19,495 bases of DNA, from contig FR894524.1 in assembly GCA_000436115.1 (NCBI GenBank), forward strand, positions 30,705 to 50,199, in the 5' to 3' direction. The stretch comes from Firmicutes bacterium CAG:534 (GTDB taxonomy: Bacteria > Bacillota > Clostridia > Lachnospirales > Lachnospiraceae). The notes beneath the pieces were generated by a model. The model was not told where the DNA came from and searched no databases. It saw only the letters and a list, made by a program, of their open reading frames with translations. Of the stretch, positions 1 to 7,311 are shown piece after piece; the first letter of the stretch is position 1; each line of letters begins with the position of its first letter. A program made the translations under genes and the position numbers.

Positions 1-22
1 CCGCCAAATGGCGGCACTTTTT
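1..22 (+). terminator. Terminator-like hairpin at the window edge
   Basis: CCGCCA (1-6) and TGGCGG (9-14) form a perfect inverted repeat, followed by CAC and five T (18-22). The left arm may continue outside the window. On the plus strand it would end a gene lying to the left. On the minus strand it lies 17 nt past the stop of the gene at 31-492, so it could also be the first half of a bidirectional terminator. The visible part alone is short. Confidence 0.5.
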
Positions 23-30
23 CTGGGAAA

Positions 31-492
31 TTACTGGTGGGAAGCAGGGGGAGCCAGGAGCTTTTCAAAAAGCAGGCCGGCCAGGAGCCAGTTGAAAAAA
101 TAATCAAGCCGGATCACTTTTTTGATGTTCCATCTGGATCTTTCGTAGTTCCAGGGGCAGACTTTTTTTCCCATAAGGAAATTCCCGGAAAGAAATTCAC
201 CAAAGAAAATACAGACGGCATATATGGTTCCTCTTGCAAGCACGGGAAACCGTTTCAAAAAGGAAAAAAGAGGAGTCAAAAGACAGGCGCTTCCGTAAAT
301 GGGAAACATCCACAGGGAGGTCTGGCCAACCAGACGGAACTCTCTTTTCTGCAGGGAACCAAGGGCCGTAAAGAGGATTTCCATACACCATCCAGCCAGG
401 CCGCATTTTAAAAAATTTTTACCAAGTGTTTTCATCATGGGATTAGTATGGGAAATCTTTTTTTGAATTATTCTTTTAAAAACAAAACGCAC
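31..492 (-). CDS. Small membrane protein, putative ABC transporter permease (CmpB-like) family
   Basis: A hydrophobic protein of up to 153 aa. It resembles the clostridial family annotated 'putative ABC-transporter permease' (PF06541-like): an N-terminal GWCMEILFTAL segment, several membrane segments, and a C-terminal CPWNYER...NIKKVIRLDYFFNWLLAGLLFE block, which is the most characteristic part. Transport activity has not been shown for this family and no ATPase gene is adjacent, so the name is only a label. The longest frame starts at a GTG at 492. The family normally starts just before the GWC motif, so the ATG pair at 438/435 (giving about 134-135 aa) is a good alternative. Neither start has a clear ribosome site. 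The GTG lies only 25 bp from the divergent folC start, so at least one promoter must lie inside the neighbouring coding sequence. Confidence 0.75.
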   Translation of the reverse strand: MRFVFKRIIQKKISHTNPMMKTLGKNFLKCGLAGWCMEILFTALGSLQKREFRLVGQTSLWMFPIYGSACLLTPLFSFLKRFPVLARGTIYAVCIFFGEFLSGNFLMGKKVCPWNYERSRWNIKKVIRLDYFFNWLLAGLLFEKLLAPPASHQ

Positions 493-517
493 AGTACTGA
501 AACAGTGGAGATGGAAG

Positions 518-1837
518 ATGAAGGAACAGGAAGTAATGGATTATGTGGAGAAACTGAAAAAATACGGAAGCCATCCGGGGCTTTCCAGTATTACGGCTTT
601 GTGTGAAAAGCTGGGAAATCCTCAGGAGGAGCTGAAGTTTATCCATATAGCAGGAACCAATGGGAAAGGATCGGTGACGGCTTTTTTAACGGAAGTCTTA
701 AAAAGAGCCGGATATCGGGTGGGAAGATATATCTCTCCTACGATTTTTGAGTATCGGGAGCGGATCCAGATCGGTACCAGGCCCATTTCCAAAAAGGATC
801 TAGGAAGACTGATGGAGCAGGTCAGGGAGGTGTGCCTGCAGCTGGTGGCGGAAGGAAAGCCTCATCCCACGGCATTTGAAGTGGAAACTGCTCTGGGCTT
901 TTTGTATTTCAAAGAAAAGCACTGCGAATTAGTGGTACTGGAAACCGGCATGGGAGGCCTGCTTGATGCTACCAATATCGTAAATCATACAGTAGTTTCC
1001 GTGATCACCTCCATCAGCTATGACCATATGGCAGTGCTTGGAAGGACACTTCCGGAGATTGCGGCGCAGAAGGCAGGGATCTTCAAACAGGGAGCAGAGG
1101 CAGTGGTGCTGAAGGCAGTTCCGGAGGTGCTTACAGTTTTTGAGCAGAAAGCAGGAGAGCTTTCGATCCCGCTGCGGATCGTTGATCCCGAAAAATGTAA
1201 GCATGTAAGGAGCACCTTGTCAAAGCAGAGCTTTGACTATGAGGGAATGCAAAAGATCGTGATTTCCATGGCGGGAAGATACCAGATTGATAATGCCTGT
1301 CTTGCCATAGAAGCCATAAGAGCGCTTATAGATGCCGGATATTCCGTCAGTGAAAAGGCGCTTTATGAGGGGCTTTTGGGTGCTTCCTGGCCGGGAAGAT
1401 TTCAGGTGATCGGAAAGAACCCCTGTTTTATTGCAGACGGAGCCCATAACAGGGATGGAGCCAGAAGGCTGGCGGAGTCCTTACGCTTTTATTTTACAAA
1501 CAAAAGAATTCTTTATATAATAGGAATATTAAGGGACAAGGAACAGGATGAAATTCTGAAAAACACCTGCTTTCTGGCAGATCGGGTATTGACGGTTCCT
1601 ACGCCGGGAGAGAGGGGGATGTCCTCTTATGAGCTTGCATGCAAGGTCAGGGATTATCAGCCTGATGTGACAGCCCTTGACAGTGTGCAGGAGGCAGTGG
1701 AAATGGCCTATCTGCTGGCAGATAAGGACACGGTGATTGTTGCGTTTGGCTCTTTATCCTACTTGGGAGCGCTGATAAAGGAAGCGGAAAGAGCAGGAAA
1801 GGATCACAGAAATGAAAATCGGAAACCGGGAATTTGA
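518..1837 (+). CDS. folC: Bifunctional dihydrofolate synthase / folylpolyglutamate synthase
   Basis: An Mur-ligase-type enzyme that adds L-glutamate to dihydropteroate and then further glutamates to folates, using ATP, in the cytoplasm. The 439 aa are the usual full length. Visible motifs are the P-loop GTNGKGS (residues 46-52), ETGMGGLLDATN (142-153), SYDHM (167-171), the IAAQKAGIFK block with the probable carbamylated lysine K185, and DGAHN (307-311) in the C-terminal ligase domain. A GGAG at 507-510 lies 7 nt before the ATG. It is the first gene of the folate operon and overlaps folP by 26 bp, which suggests translational coupling. I see no convincing promoter in the short gap to the left. 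The folC assignment is clear; whether it has both activities or only the polyglutamylating one cannot be read from sequence. Confidence 0.96.
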   Translation: MKEQEVMDYVEKLKKYGSHPGLSSITALCEKLGNPQEELKFIHIAGTNGKGSVTAFLTEVLKRAGYRVGRYISPTIFEYRERIQIGTRPISKKDLGRLMEQVREVCLQLVAEGKPHPTAFEVETALGFLYFKEKHCELVVLETGMGGLLDATNIVNHTVVSVITSISYDHMAVLGRTLPEIAAQKAGIFKQGAEAVVLKAVPEVLTVFEQKAGELSIPLRIVDPEKCKHVRSTLSKQSFDYEGMQKIVISMAGRYQIDNACLAIEAIRALIDAGYSVSEKALYEGLLGASWPGRFQVIGKNPCFIADGAHNRDGARRLAESLRFYFTNKRILYIIGILRDKEQDEILKNTCFLADRVLTVPTPGERGMSSYELACKVRDYQPDVTALDSVQEAVEMAYLLADKDTVIVAFGSLSYLGALIKEAERAGKDHRNENRKPGI

Positions 1838-2642
1838 ACTGGATAAGCATACTTATATTATGGGGATCCTGAACGTGACGCCGGACTCTTTTTCGGACGG
1901 AGGAAGATTTAACCAGATGGATCGGGCATTGTACCATGTGGAGGAAATGTTAAGGGATGGCATGGATGTTCTGGATATCGGAGGGGAATCTACCAGACCC
2001 GGTTATACGCTTTTACCTGCACAGGAAGAGATCGATAGAGTTGTGCCGGTGATCCGGGCCGTAAAGGAGCGGTTTGATGTGCCCATTTCCCTGGATACCT
2101 ACAAGGGTACGGTGGCTGCGGCCGGGATCCTGGAAGGCGCAGATCTGATCAACGACATCTGGGGACTGAAATATGATGAAAAGATGGCAGAGGTGATCGC
2201 AAAGAACCAGATGCCCTGTGTGCTGATGCATAACCGCAGCAAAGCGGAATATCAGGATTATATGAAGGAAGTTTTGGAGGATTTAAAGGACACGCTCCGG
2301 ATCGCAGAGCGGGCGGGGATTTCCAGAGAGCAGATCATTTTAGATCCGGGAGTGGGGTTTGGAAAGACTTACGAAAATAACCTGGAGATCATAGGAAGGC
2401 TGGAAGAGCTTTCTAAGCTTGGCTATCCGCTGCTGCTTGGAACCAGCAGGAAGTCTGTGATCGGCCTGACCCTGGATCTTCCGGCAGATCAAAGAGTGGA
2501 GGGCACTCTGGTCACAACGGTATTTGCAGTTTTAAAGGGCTGCTGCTTTGTAAGGGTGCATGATGTAAAGGAAAATGCAAGAGCGGTAAAAATGGCGGAA
2601 GCGATTTTGGGATCCATCAAAGCTTCTCCCAAAAGAGGATAA
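1812..2642 (+). CDS. folP: Dihydropteroate synthase
   Basis: Condenses 6-hydroxymethyl-7,8-dihydropterin pyrophosphate with p-aminobenzoate to give dihydropteroate; this is the sulfonamide target. The 276 aa form one TIM-barrel domain with all signature blocks: GILNVTPDSFSDGG (18-31), LDIGGESTRPG (54-64), LINDIWG (112-118), ILDPGVGFGKT (176-186), GTSRKS (210-215) and the terminal VRVHDV (247-252). The key residues Asn21, Asp55, Lys185, Ser212, Arg213 and Lys214 are all present, and no insertion next to the sulfonamide-site loops is evident. The ATG at 1812 lies inside the end of folC, with AAAGGA (1799-1804) upstream. It ends 2 nt before the folB/folK gene. Confidence 0.97.
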   Translation: MKIGNREFELDKHTYIMGILNVTPDSFSDGGRFNQMDRALYHVEEMLRDGMDVLDIGGESTRPGYTLLPAQEEIDRVVPVIRAVKERFDVPISLDTYKGTVAAAGILEGADLINDIWGLKYDEKMAEVIAKNQMPCVLMHNRSKAEYQDYMKEVLEDLKDTLRIAERAGISREQIILDPGVGFGKTYENNLEIIGRLEELSKLGYPLLLGTSRKSVIGLTLDLPADQRVEGTLVTTVFAVLKGCCFVRVHDVKENARAVKMAEAILGSIKASPKRG

Positions 2643-2644
2643 CA

Positions 2645-3475
2645 ATGGACAGTGTAAAAATAGAAGGACTGGAAGTATATGCAGGACATGGCGTATATGA
2701 GTCGGAAAATAAAAACGGACAGCTTTTTGTGGTGGATGTGACCCTGTATCTTGATTTAAGGCAGGCGGGAGAAACAGATGATCTGACGCTTTCTGCTCAT
2801 TATGGGCAGGTAAGCAGGCTGATAAACGGCTATTTGCGGGAACACACCTTTCAGCTGATCGAGGCGGCGGCAGAGCATCTGGCAGGTGAGATCCTGAAGG
2901 AATTTCCCCAGGTGAATTCCCTGAAGCTTTGCCTCTCAAAGCCCAATGCCCCGGTAGGCCTTCCATTTCGAAATGTTGCGGTCACCATAAAAAGAGGCTG
3001 GAAAAAGGCTTATCTTGGGATCGGCTCCAATATGGGAGATTCCAGAGCGCTTATGGAGACAGCCCTGACGGAGATACGGGAACAGGAAAACATCCGCAGG
3101 GTTAAGCCCTCTGCATTTATCACAACGGCTCCTTACGGGGGAGTAGAGCAGGATGATTTCTTAAATGGAGTGATAGAACTGGAAACCCTGTTTACCCCGT
3201 ATCAGCTGCTTGCTTTTTTGCAGCAGTTGGAGAAACAGGCTGGAAGAGACAGAAAGATCCATTGGGGGCCGAGAACGCTGGATCTGGATATTCTGTTCTA
3301 TGAGGATTTTGTTTCAGATGATCCTGTGCTTACCGTTCCCCATCCTGACCTTCAAAACAGACAGTTTGTGTTAGAACCTATGCTGGAACTGAGCCCTTAT
3401 TACAGACACCCGTTAAGCGGAAAGACGATCAGGGATCTGTGGCAGGAATTACAGGCTTTGAAAGGAAGCATATAA
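2645..3475 (+). CDS. folBK: Fused dihydroneopterin aldolase / HPPK (FolB-FolK)
   Basis: One 276-aa chain carries two consecutive folate enzymes. Residues 1-118 are dihydroneopterin aldolase: the HGVYESE segment (15-21) has the expected substrate-binding Glu at 21, Tyr53 lies in HYGQ, and Lys99 in LSKPNAP matches the catalytic lysine. Residues 121-276 are 6-hydroxymethyl-7,8-dihydropterin pyrophosphokinase: AYLGIGSNMGD (122-132), GPRTLDLDILFY (208-219) with the metal-binding Asp pair, and VPHPDLQNRQFVLEPM (231-246). The two domains abut with almost no linker. An AAGAGGA (2633-2639) precedes the ATG, which is 2 nt after folP. The fusion would release hydroxymethyldihydropterin directly next to the kinase, whose product is the substrate of FolP encoded upstream. 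FolB-FolK fusions are known in Clostridia. Confidence 0.95.
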   Translation: MDSVKIEGLEVYAGHGVYESENKNGQLFVVDVTLYLDLRQAGETDDLTLSAHYGQVSRLINGYLREHTFQLIEAAAEHLAGEILKEFPQVNSLKLCLSKPNAPVGLPFRNVAVTIKRGWKKAYLGIGSNMGDSRALMETALTEIREQENIRRVKPSAFITTAPYGGVEQDDFLNGVIELETLFTPYQLLAFLQQLEKQAGRDRKIHWGPRTLDLDILFYEDFVSDDPVLTVPHPDLQNRQFVLEPMLELSPYYRHPLSGKTIRDLWQELQALKGSI

Positions 3476-3476
3476 G

Positions 3477-3671
3477 ATGAAAAAGAGAAAAGGTCCCCAG
3501 GGAAGCTGTGAACAGTGCAACAATTATGTATATGACGAGGATTATGAGTGCTATACCTGCGAGATGGATCTGGACGAGGATGAAATGGCACGCTTTTTGT
3601 CAAATACCTATCTGGACTGTCCCTACTATCAGCCTGGGGATGAATATCTGGTGGTCAGAAAGCAGATGTAA
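3477..3671 (+). CDS. Small Cys-rich protein, DUF6472 family
   Basis: A 64-aa protein that I recognise as the clostridial DUF6472 type; function unknown. Five cysteines are spaced C11-x2-C14, C25-x2-C28 and C48, followed by PYYQPGDEY and a basic C-terminus. Two CxxC pairs plus a fifth Cys in an acidic, Tyr-rich setting suggest a small metal-binding or redox-active fold, but this is inference. There is no signal peptide or membrane segment. The ATG follows the folBK stop by 1 nt and AAAGGA lies at 3461-3466 inside folBK, so it is translated as the last gene of the folate operon. No terminator lies before the convergent stop 6 nt further on. Confidence 0.85.
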   Translation: MKKRKGPQGSCEQCNNYVYDEDYECYTCEMDLDEDEMARFLSNTYLDCPYYQPGDEYLVVRKQM

Positions 3672-3677
3672 CAGAGC

Positions 3678-4694
3678 TTAATCAACCGGGGAAGCCTGGA
3701 AGACGCTGACGTTTTCCGGGTAATTTAAAGGAGAATGATAAACCGGGGTCTCTTCTCCAAAGGCATTAAAGTATGCGTAGGAGGAGGTTAGGTTAATGTT
3801 TTCATAATTGCCCTGGGCAACCACAACAGGATTGCTGCCGTCAAGATTCATACAGATGAGGGCAGGATCTGTGGCAGAATTCCGCTGATAATAAATACAG
3901 TTGTATCCTACGTTAAAGGTATCTACCCGGTCGGAGGTCAGAACCTGTACCGTGTTTTCTGAAAAAGAGTAGCGGCATAGCCGATAGTTTTCGGACAGGT
4001 CAAGGTAATAGACATAGCCGTCCTGGTAAGCAGGAAACCATAAATTTCCCTGCAAAACTGTTGAGATAGTATCCGTCCTCGTATCAAGGGTATAAAGATT
4101 ATGATCCTTGGAAGTGCCGTTAAAGTAAATAATGCCGTTTGCACAGGAGGCGGGATTAATGATCTCATCAGAGACAAGGACATTGTCTGTTTTATCTGTT
4201 TTGATTTTGTAAAACTGTGTGAAATCCGTATTGTTATAGCGCTGATAATAAAGATAATCACCGGAAAGCTGCATGGTAACGGCTGCGTTGCGGTCAAGAC
4301 AGGTTACGTCCTTTCCCTCAAGGGTGGAACGATATACGCCGTAGGTCCTGACAACATAACCAAGACCGGTGCCGCCGGCGGCGCTGTCCAGGTAGTAATA
4401 CAGGAACCTGCCGCCTACATTGATGGAATTTACAGAAGAGCTTCCGAGCTTTTTCAGATCTGTTTCATCGGAATTCATGGAGTACAGGCAGCCGCCGTCA
4501 TAGGCGTTGGAGAAATAAACCCTTCCCTCCGACTCGGCAAAAAGGCCGCCGTTATTTAAGTTTCCGGCAGTGTTCCCAGTAACGGAAATATCATTGGCAG
4601 GAACTCTTCCGGAGAGATAAGAAAGAATAGCGGATCCGATCAGAAACAGAACGATCACTCCGGCAAACAGTAATATTTTCCAATTTTTTTTCAT
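3678..4694 (-). CDS. Membrane-anchored DUF5050 repeat protein
   Basis: A 338-aa protein with a short cytoplasmic N-terminus (MKKNWK), one membrane segment (about residues 7-27) and an outward-facing domain built of repeated strands such as GRVYFSN..DGGCLYSMNSDETDLKKL, GDYLYYQ, NGIIYFNGT, DGYVYYLD and CIYYQRN. This is the DUF5050 pattern, probably a beta-propeller that binds something at the cell surface; no catalytic motif is visible. The start is the ATG at 4694: AAAGGAG lies 9 nt upstream, whereas the longer frame from a TTG at 4703 would abut that ribosome site. It is a single-gene unit with its own promoter, running against the folate operon. Confidence 0.85.
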   Translation of the reverse strand: MKKNWKILLFAGVIVLFLIGSAILSYLSGRVPANDISVTGNTAGNLNNGGLFAESEGRVYFSNAYDGGCLYSMNSDETDLKKLGSSSVNSINVGGRFLYYYLDSAAGGTGLGYVVRTYGVYRSTLEGKDVTCLDRNAAVTMQLSGDYLYYQRYNNTDFTQFYKIKTDKTDNVLVSDEIINPASCANGIIYFNGTSKDHNLYTLDTRTDTISTVLQGNLWFPAYQDGYVYYLDLSENYRLCRYSFSENTVQVLTSDRVDTFNVGYNCIYYQRNSATDPALICMNLDGSNPVVVAQGNYENINLTSSYAYFNAFGEETPVYHSPLNYPENVSVFQASPVD

Positions 4695-4723
4695 AGCAGA
4701 CAACTCCTTTTTCTATTATAGCT

Positions 4724-4752
4724 ATTATAATGAAATCACCGGGAATGCGCAA
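4724..4752 (-). promoter_or_regulatory. Promoter of the DUF5050 gene
   Basis: On the minus strand TTGCGC (plus-strand 4747-4752) is followed after 17 bp by a perfect TATAAT (plus-strand 4724-4729), with the gene start 30 bp further on. A second TATAAT-like match lies just downstream. Confidence 0.7.
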
Positions 4753-4793
4753 CCGCATCTTAAGGGCAGAATGTAAAATGTAGGTAAACTGCC

Positions 4794-4822
4794 TTGAAAC
4801 GGATATTTATTTGATTTAAAAT
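4794..4822 (+). promoter_or_regulatory. Promoter of the pheA-ppk operon
   Basis: TTGAAA (4794-4799), a 17-bp spacer and TAAAAT (4817-4822): five of six consensus bases in each hexamer. The start site would be near 4829, leaving a leader of only about 17 nt. There is therefore no room for a T-box, attenuator or riboswitch in front of pheA. Confidence 0.8.
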
Positions 4823-4845
4823 ACAACAGAAAGGCATGAAGGAAG

Positions 4846-5970
4846 ATGGATTTACAGGAATTACGCAGAAAGATCGATGAGATTGACAGCCAGATCGTGT
4901 CGCTTTATGAGCAGAGAATGGACATCTCAAAAGAAGTGGCAGAGTACAAGATCGAGACTGGAAAAAAGGTATTTGATAAGGTACGGGAGGAAGAAAAACT
5001 GCGCGCAGTAAAGGCGCTTACACATAATGAATTTAACAGTCTTGGAGTAGAGGAGCTTTTTGAACAGATCATGTCCATGAGCAGAAAGCTGCAATACAGA
5101 CTTTTAACAGAAAAGGGCAGTGCCGGAAGACTGCCTTTTATCGGTGTGGACACTTTGGACACCGGAAATGCCAGGGTGGTCTTTCAGGGAGCAGAAGGAG
5201 CTTATTCCCAGGCAGCCATGGTAAAGTATTTTGGAGAGCATGTGAACAGCTTTCATGTGGATACCTTCCGGGATGCCATGATGGCCATTGAGGAAGGCAG
5301 CGCAGATTTTGCAGTGCTGCCCATTGAAAATTCCACAGCAGGGATCGTCAGTGAAATTTATGACCTTTTGGCAGAGTTTGAAAATTATATTGTAGGAGAA
5401 CAGATCATTAAGATCGAGCATTGCCTGATGGGAATACCCGGAGCAACGCTTGCAGATATCAGGACGGTCTTTTCCCATCCGCAGTCTCTGATGCAGTCGG
5501 CCAGATATCTGAATGAACGGGATTTTAAGCAGATCAGTATGCAGAATAACGCCTTTGCAGCCAGAAAGGTTGCGGAGGACGGAGATAAGACCCAGGCAGC
5601 CATTGCCAGCGAGTATGCTGCGGAAATTTACGGCCTTTCCATACTGGCAAAGGGAATTAATCATTCCAGTACCAATTCCACCAGATTTATTATTGTCACC
5701 AATCAGAAAATCTTTCTGAAAAATGCCGGAAAGGTCAGCATATGCTTTGAGGTGCCCCATGAGAGCGGTTCCCTGTATCATATGCTTTCCCATTTTATCT
5801 ATAACAATCTGAATATGAACCGTATCGAGAGCAGGCCCATAGAAGGGAGAAACTGGGAATATCGTTTCTTTATTGATTTTGAGGGAAATCTGTCGGACAG
5901 TGCAGTGAAGAATGCACTGCGGGGCCTGAGGGATGAAGCGCAGAATTTGCGGATACTGGGAAACTATTAG
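4846..5970 (+). CDS. pheA: Bifunctional chorismate mutase / prephenate dehydratase
   Basis: Converts chorismate to prephenate and then to phenylpyruvate in phenylalanine synthesis. The 374 aa hold an AroQ-type chorismate mutase (about 1-88; LRRKIDEIDSQIVSLYEQR, with Arg7, Arg24, Lys35 and Lys45 suitably placed), a prephenate dehydratase domain (about 110-285; FQGAEGAYS, PIENSTAG at 159-166, and the TRF signature 279-281) and a C-terminal ACT domain (about 297-374; HESGSLYHMLSHF, ESRP at 328-331), the usual site of feedback control by phenylalanine. All three domains are intact. It is the first gene after a strong promoter and is followed by a 15-nt gap to the AAA+ gene, so expression of the operon is tied to this promoter. 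Feedback inhibition is inferred from the ACT domain only. Confidence 0.96.
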   Translation: MDLQELRRKIDEIDSQIVSLYEQRMDISKEVAEYKIETGKKVFDKVREEEKLRAVKALTHNEFNSLGVEELFEQIMSMSRKLQYRLLTEKGSAGRLPFIGVDTLDTGNARVVFQGAEGAYSQAAMVKYFGEHVNSFHVDTFRDAMMAIEEGSADFAVLPIENSTAGIVSEIYDLLAEFENYIVGEQIIKIEHCLMGIPGATLADIRTVFSHPQSLMQSARYLNERDFKQISMQNNAFAARKVAEDGDKTQAAIASEYAAEIYGLSILAKGINHSSTNSTRFIIVTNQKIFLKNAGKVSICFEVPHESGSLYHMLSHFIYNNLNMNRIESRPIEGRNWEYRFFIDFEGNLSDSAVKNALRGLRDEAQNLRILGNY

Positions 5971-5985
5971 AAGAGGTAGAAAAAG

Positions 5986-7293
5986 ATGCGGGAATTAAAT
6001 CTGATCATATACAGGAACCTGGAAGCAGAAGGAAAAGAAGGCTCCATCTTGCAGGATATGTCTTTTCTGATGGATCATTATGAGGATCCAAAGTATGAAA
6101 AACAGGCACTTGCAGGCATTTTGTATGATTGTATGAACAGACTTTTAGAGCTTTCCGTGGAGCATGGCTTTTACGGAAATCTCTGGCACTGTTATCTGGC
6201 CAATCTGCTGGTAAATCATGAAAACAGCTACAGCAGGGCCTGCGAGATTACGGGTGCGGTGAAGGGAAGCATTAACCAGGCTGTTTTACATGACATTGGG
6301 ATCTTTAAGGAATTTTTTGACTATGATTTCAGGCCCTTGTTTTCGGCGCTGGGAGTAGAGGGCTATGATCTGATCAGCAGCTACGAGGTCTGCGGGGAAA
6401 AGAGCAAGGTATATAACAGCCGGATCAGGGATCGGATCTGCAGTCTGGCCGTGAAGTTTAAAAAAGATCATACGCCGGAAGAAATGAAGGATACACTGAC
6501 GGAGTTTTATAAGGACTACGGCGTAGGCAGGTTCGGCCTGCATAAGGCCTTCCGGGTCGTACATGAGGGCTCGCAGGCGGAGATCAGACCGATCCGGAAT
6601 ATTGCCCATGTGCATTTGGACGATCTGGTAGGCTATGAGATCCCAAAGCAAAAGCTCATTGAAAACACCGAGGCTTTTGTGGAGGGGAGAAAAGCCAATA
6701 ACTGCCTGCTTTTCGGTGATGCGGGAACAGGAAAGTCCTCCAGCATCAAGGCCATTGCCAATGAGTATTATGAAAAGGGACTCAGGATCATTGAAATCTA
6801 CAAGCATCAGTTCCAGGATTTAAATGAGGTGATCGCCCAGATTAAAAACAGAAATTATAAGTTTATTATTTATATGGATGATCTGAGCTTTGAGGATTTT
6901 GAGATTGAATATAAATATCTGAAGGCAGTCATAGAGGGAGGACTGGAACGAAAGCCGGATAATGTGCTGATTTATGCCACCTCCAACAGAAGACATCTGG
7001 TAAGGGAAAAATTCTCTGACAAAGAGGAGCGCAGGGATGATCTTCATGCGGGAGATACCGTACAGGAAAAGCTTTCTCTTGTTTCCCGCTTTGGGGTAAC
7101 GATCTTTTTTGCTGCGCCGGATAAAAAGCAGTTTCAGAATATTGTAAGAGTGCTGGCAGAGAAGTACGGGGTCACGATGCCGGAGGACGAGCTCCTTTTG
7201 GAGGCAAATAAATGGGAATTGTCCCATGGCGGTCTGTCTGGCAGAACTGCCCAGCAGTTCATCGATTATCTACTTGGAAAGAAAAAGCCGTAA
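5986..7293 (+). CDS. AAA+ ATPase, DUF815 family
   Basis: A 435-aa protein of unknown role. Residues 1-200 form a helical region I do not recognise. Residues about 208-430 are an AAA+ module of the DUF815 type: Walker A GDAGTGKSS (244-252), Walker B FIIYMDDL (293-300), the YATSNRRHL sensor-1 block (330-338), REKFSD...RRDDLHAGDTVQEKLSLVSRFG with a candidate arginine finger R368, and a sensor-2-like SGRTAQQF (418-425). The catalytic residues look intact. There is no signal peptide, membrane segment or protease domain. AGAGG lies 9 nt before the ATG. It sits between pheA and the polyphosphate genes, 18 nt from the Ppx homologue, and is surely co-transcribed. A link to polyphosphate is suggested only by this position. 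Confidence 0.88.
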   Translation: MRELNLIIYRNLEAEGKEGSILQDMSFLMDHYEDPKYEKQALAGILYDCMNRLLELSVEHGFYGNLWHCYLANLLVNHENSYSRACEITGAVKGSINQAVLHDIGIFKEFFDYDFRPLFSALGVEGYDLISSYEVCGEKSKVYNSRIRDRICSLAVKFKKDHTPEEMKDTLTEFYKDYGVGRFGLHKAFRVVHEGSQAEIRPIRNIAHVHLDDLVGYEIPKQKLIENTEAFVEGRKANNCLLFGDAGTGKSSSIKAIANEYYEKGLRIIEIYKHQFQDLNEVIAQIKNRNYKFIIYMDDLSFEDFEIEYKYLKAVIEGGLERKPDNVLIYATSNRRHLVREKFSDKEERRDDLHAGDTVQEKLSLVSRFGVTIFFAAPDKKQFQNIVRVLAEKYGVTMPEDELLLEANKWELSHGGLSGRTAQQFIDYLLGKKKP

Positions 7294-7311
7294 GAAAAGA
7301 GGAAAAACGAA

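Noticed and set aside
37..411. Rightward 124-aa open frame opposite the CmpB-like gene
   Set aside because: Lys/Gly-rich with no recognisable motif; the leftward frame has a clear family signature and membrane pattern.
3686..3719. Hairpin CCGGGGAA / TTTTCCGG near the folate/DUF5050 junction
   Set aside because: Eight pairs with two G-U and an 18-nt loop, within coding sequence, and no T-run on either strand; not a convincing terminator.
5104..5793. Leftward 229-aa frame inside pheA
   Set aside because: Opposite the prephenate dehydratase domain with no motif of its own.
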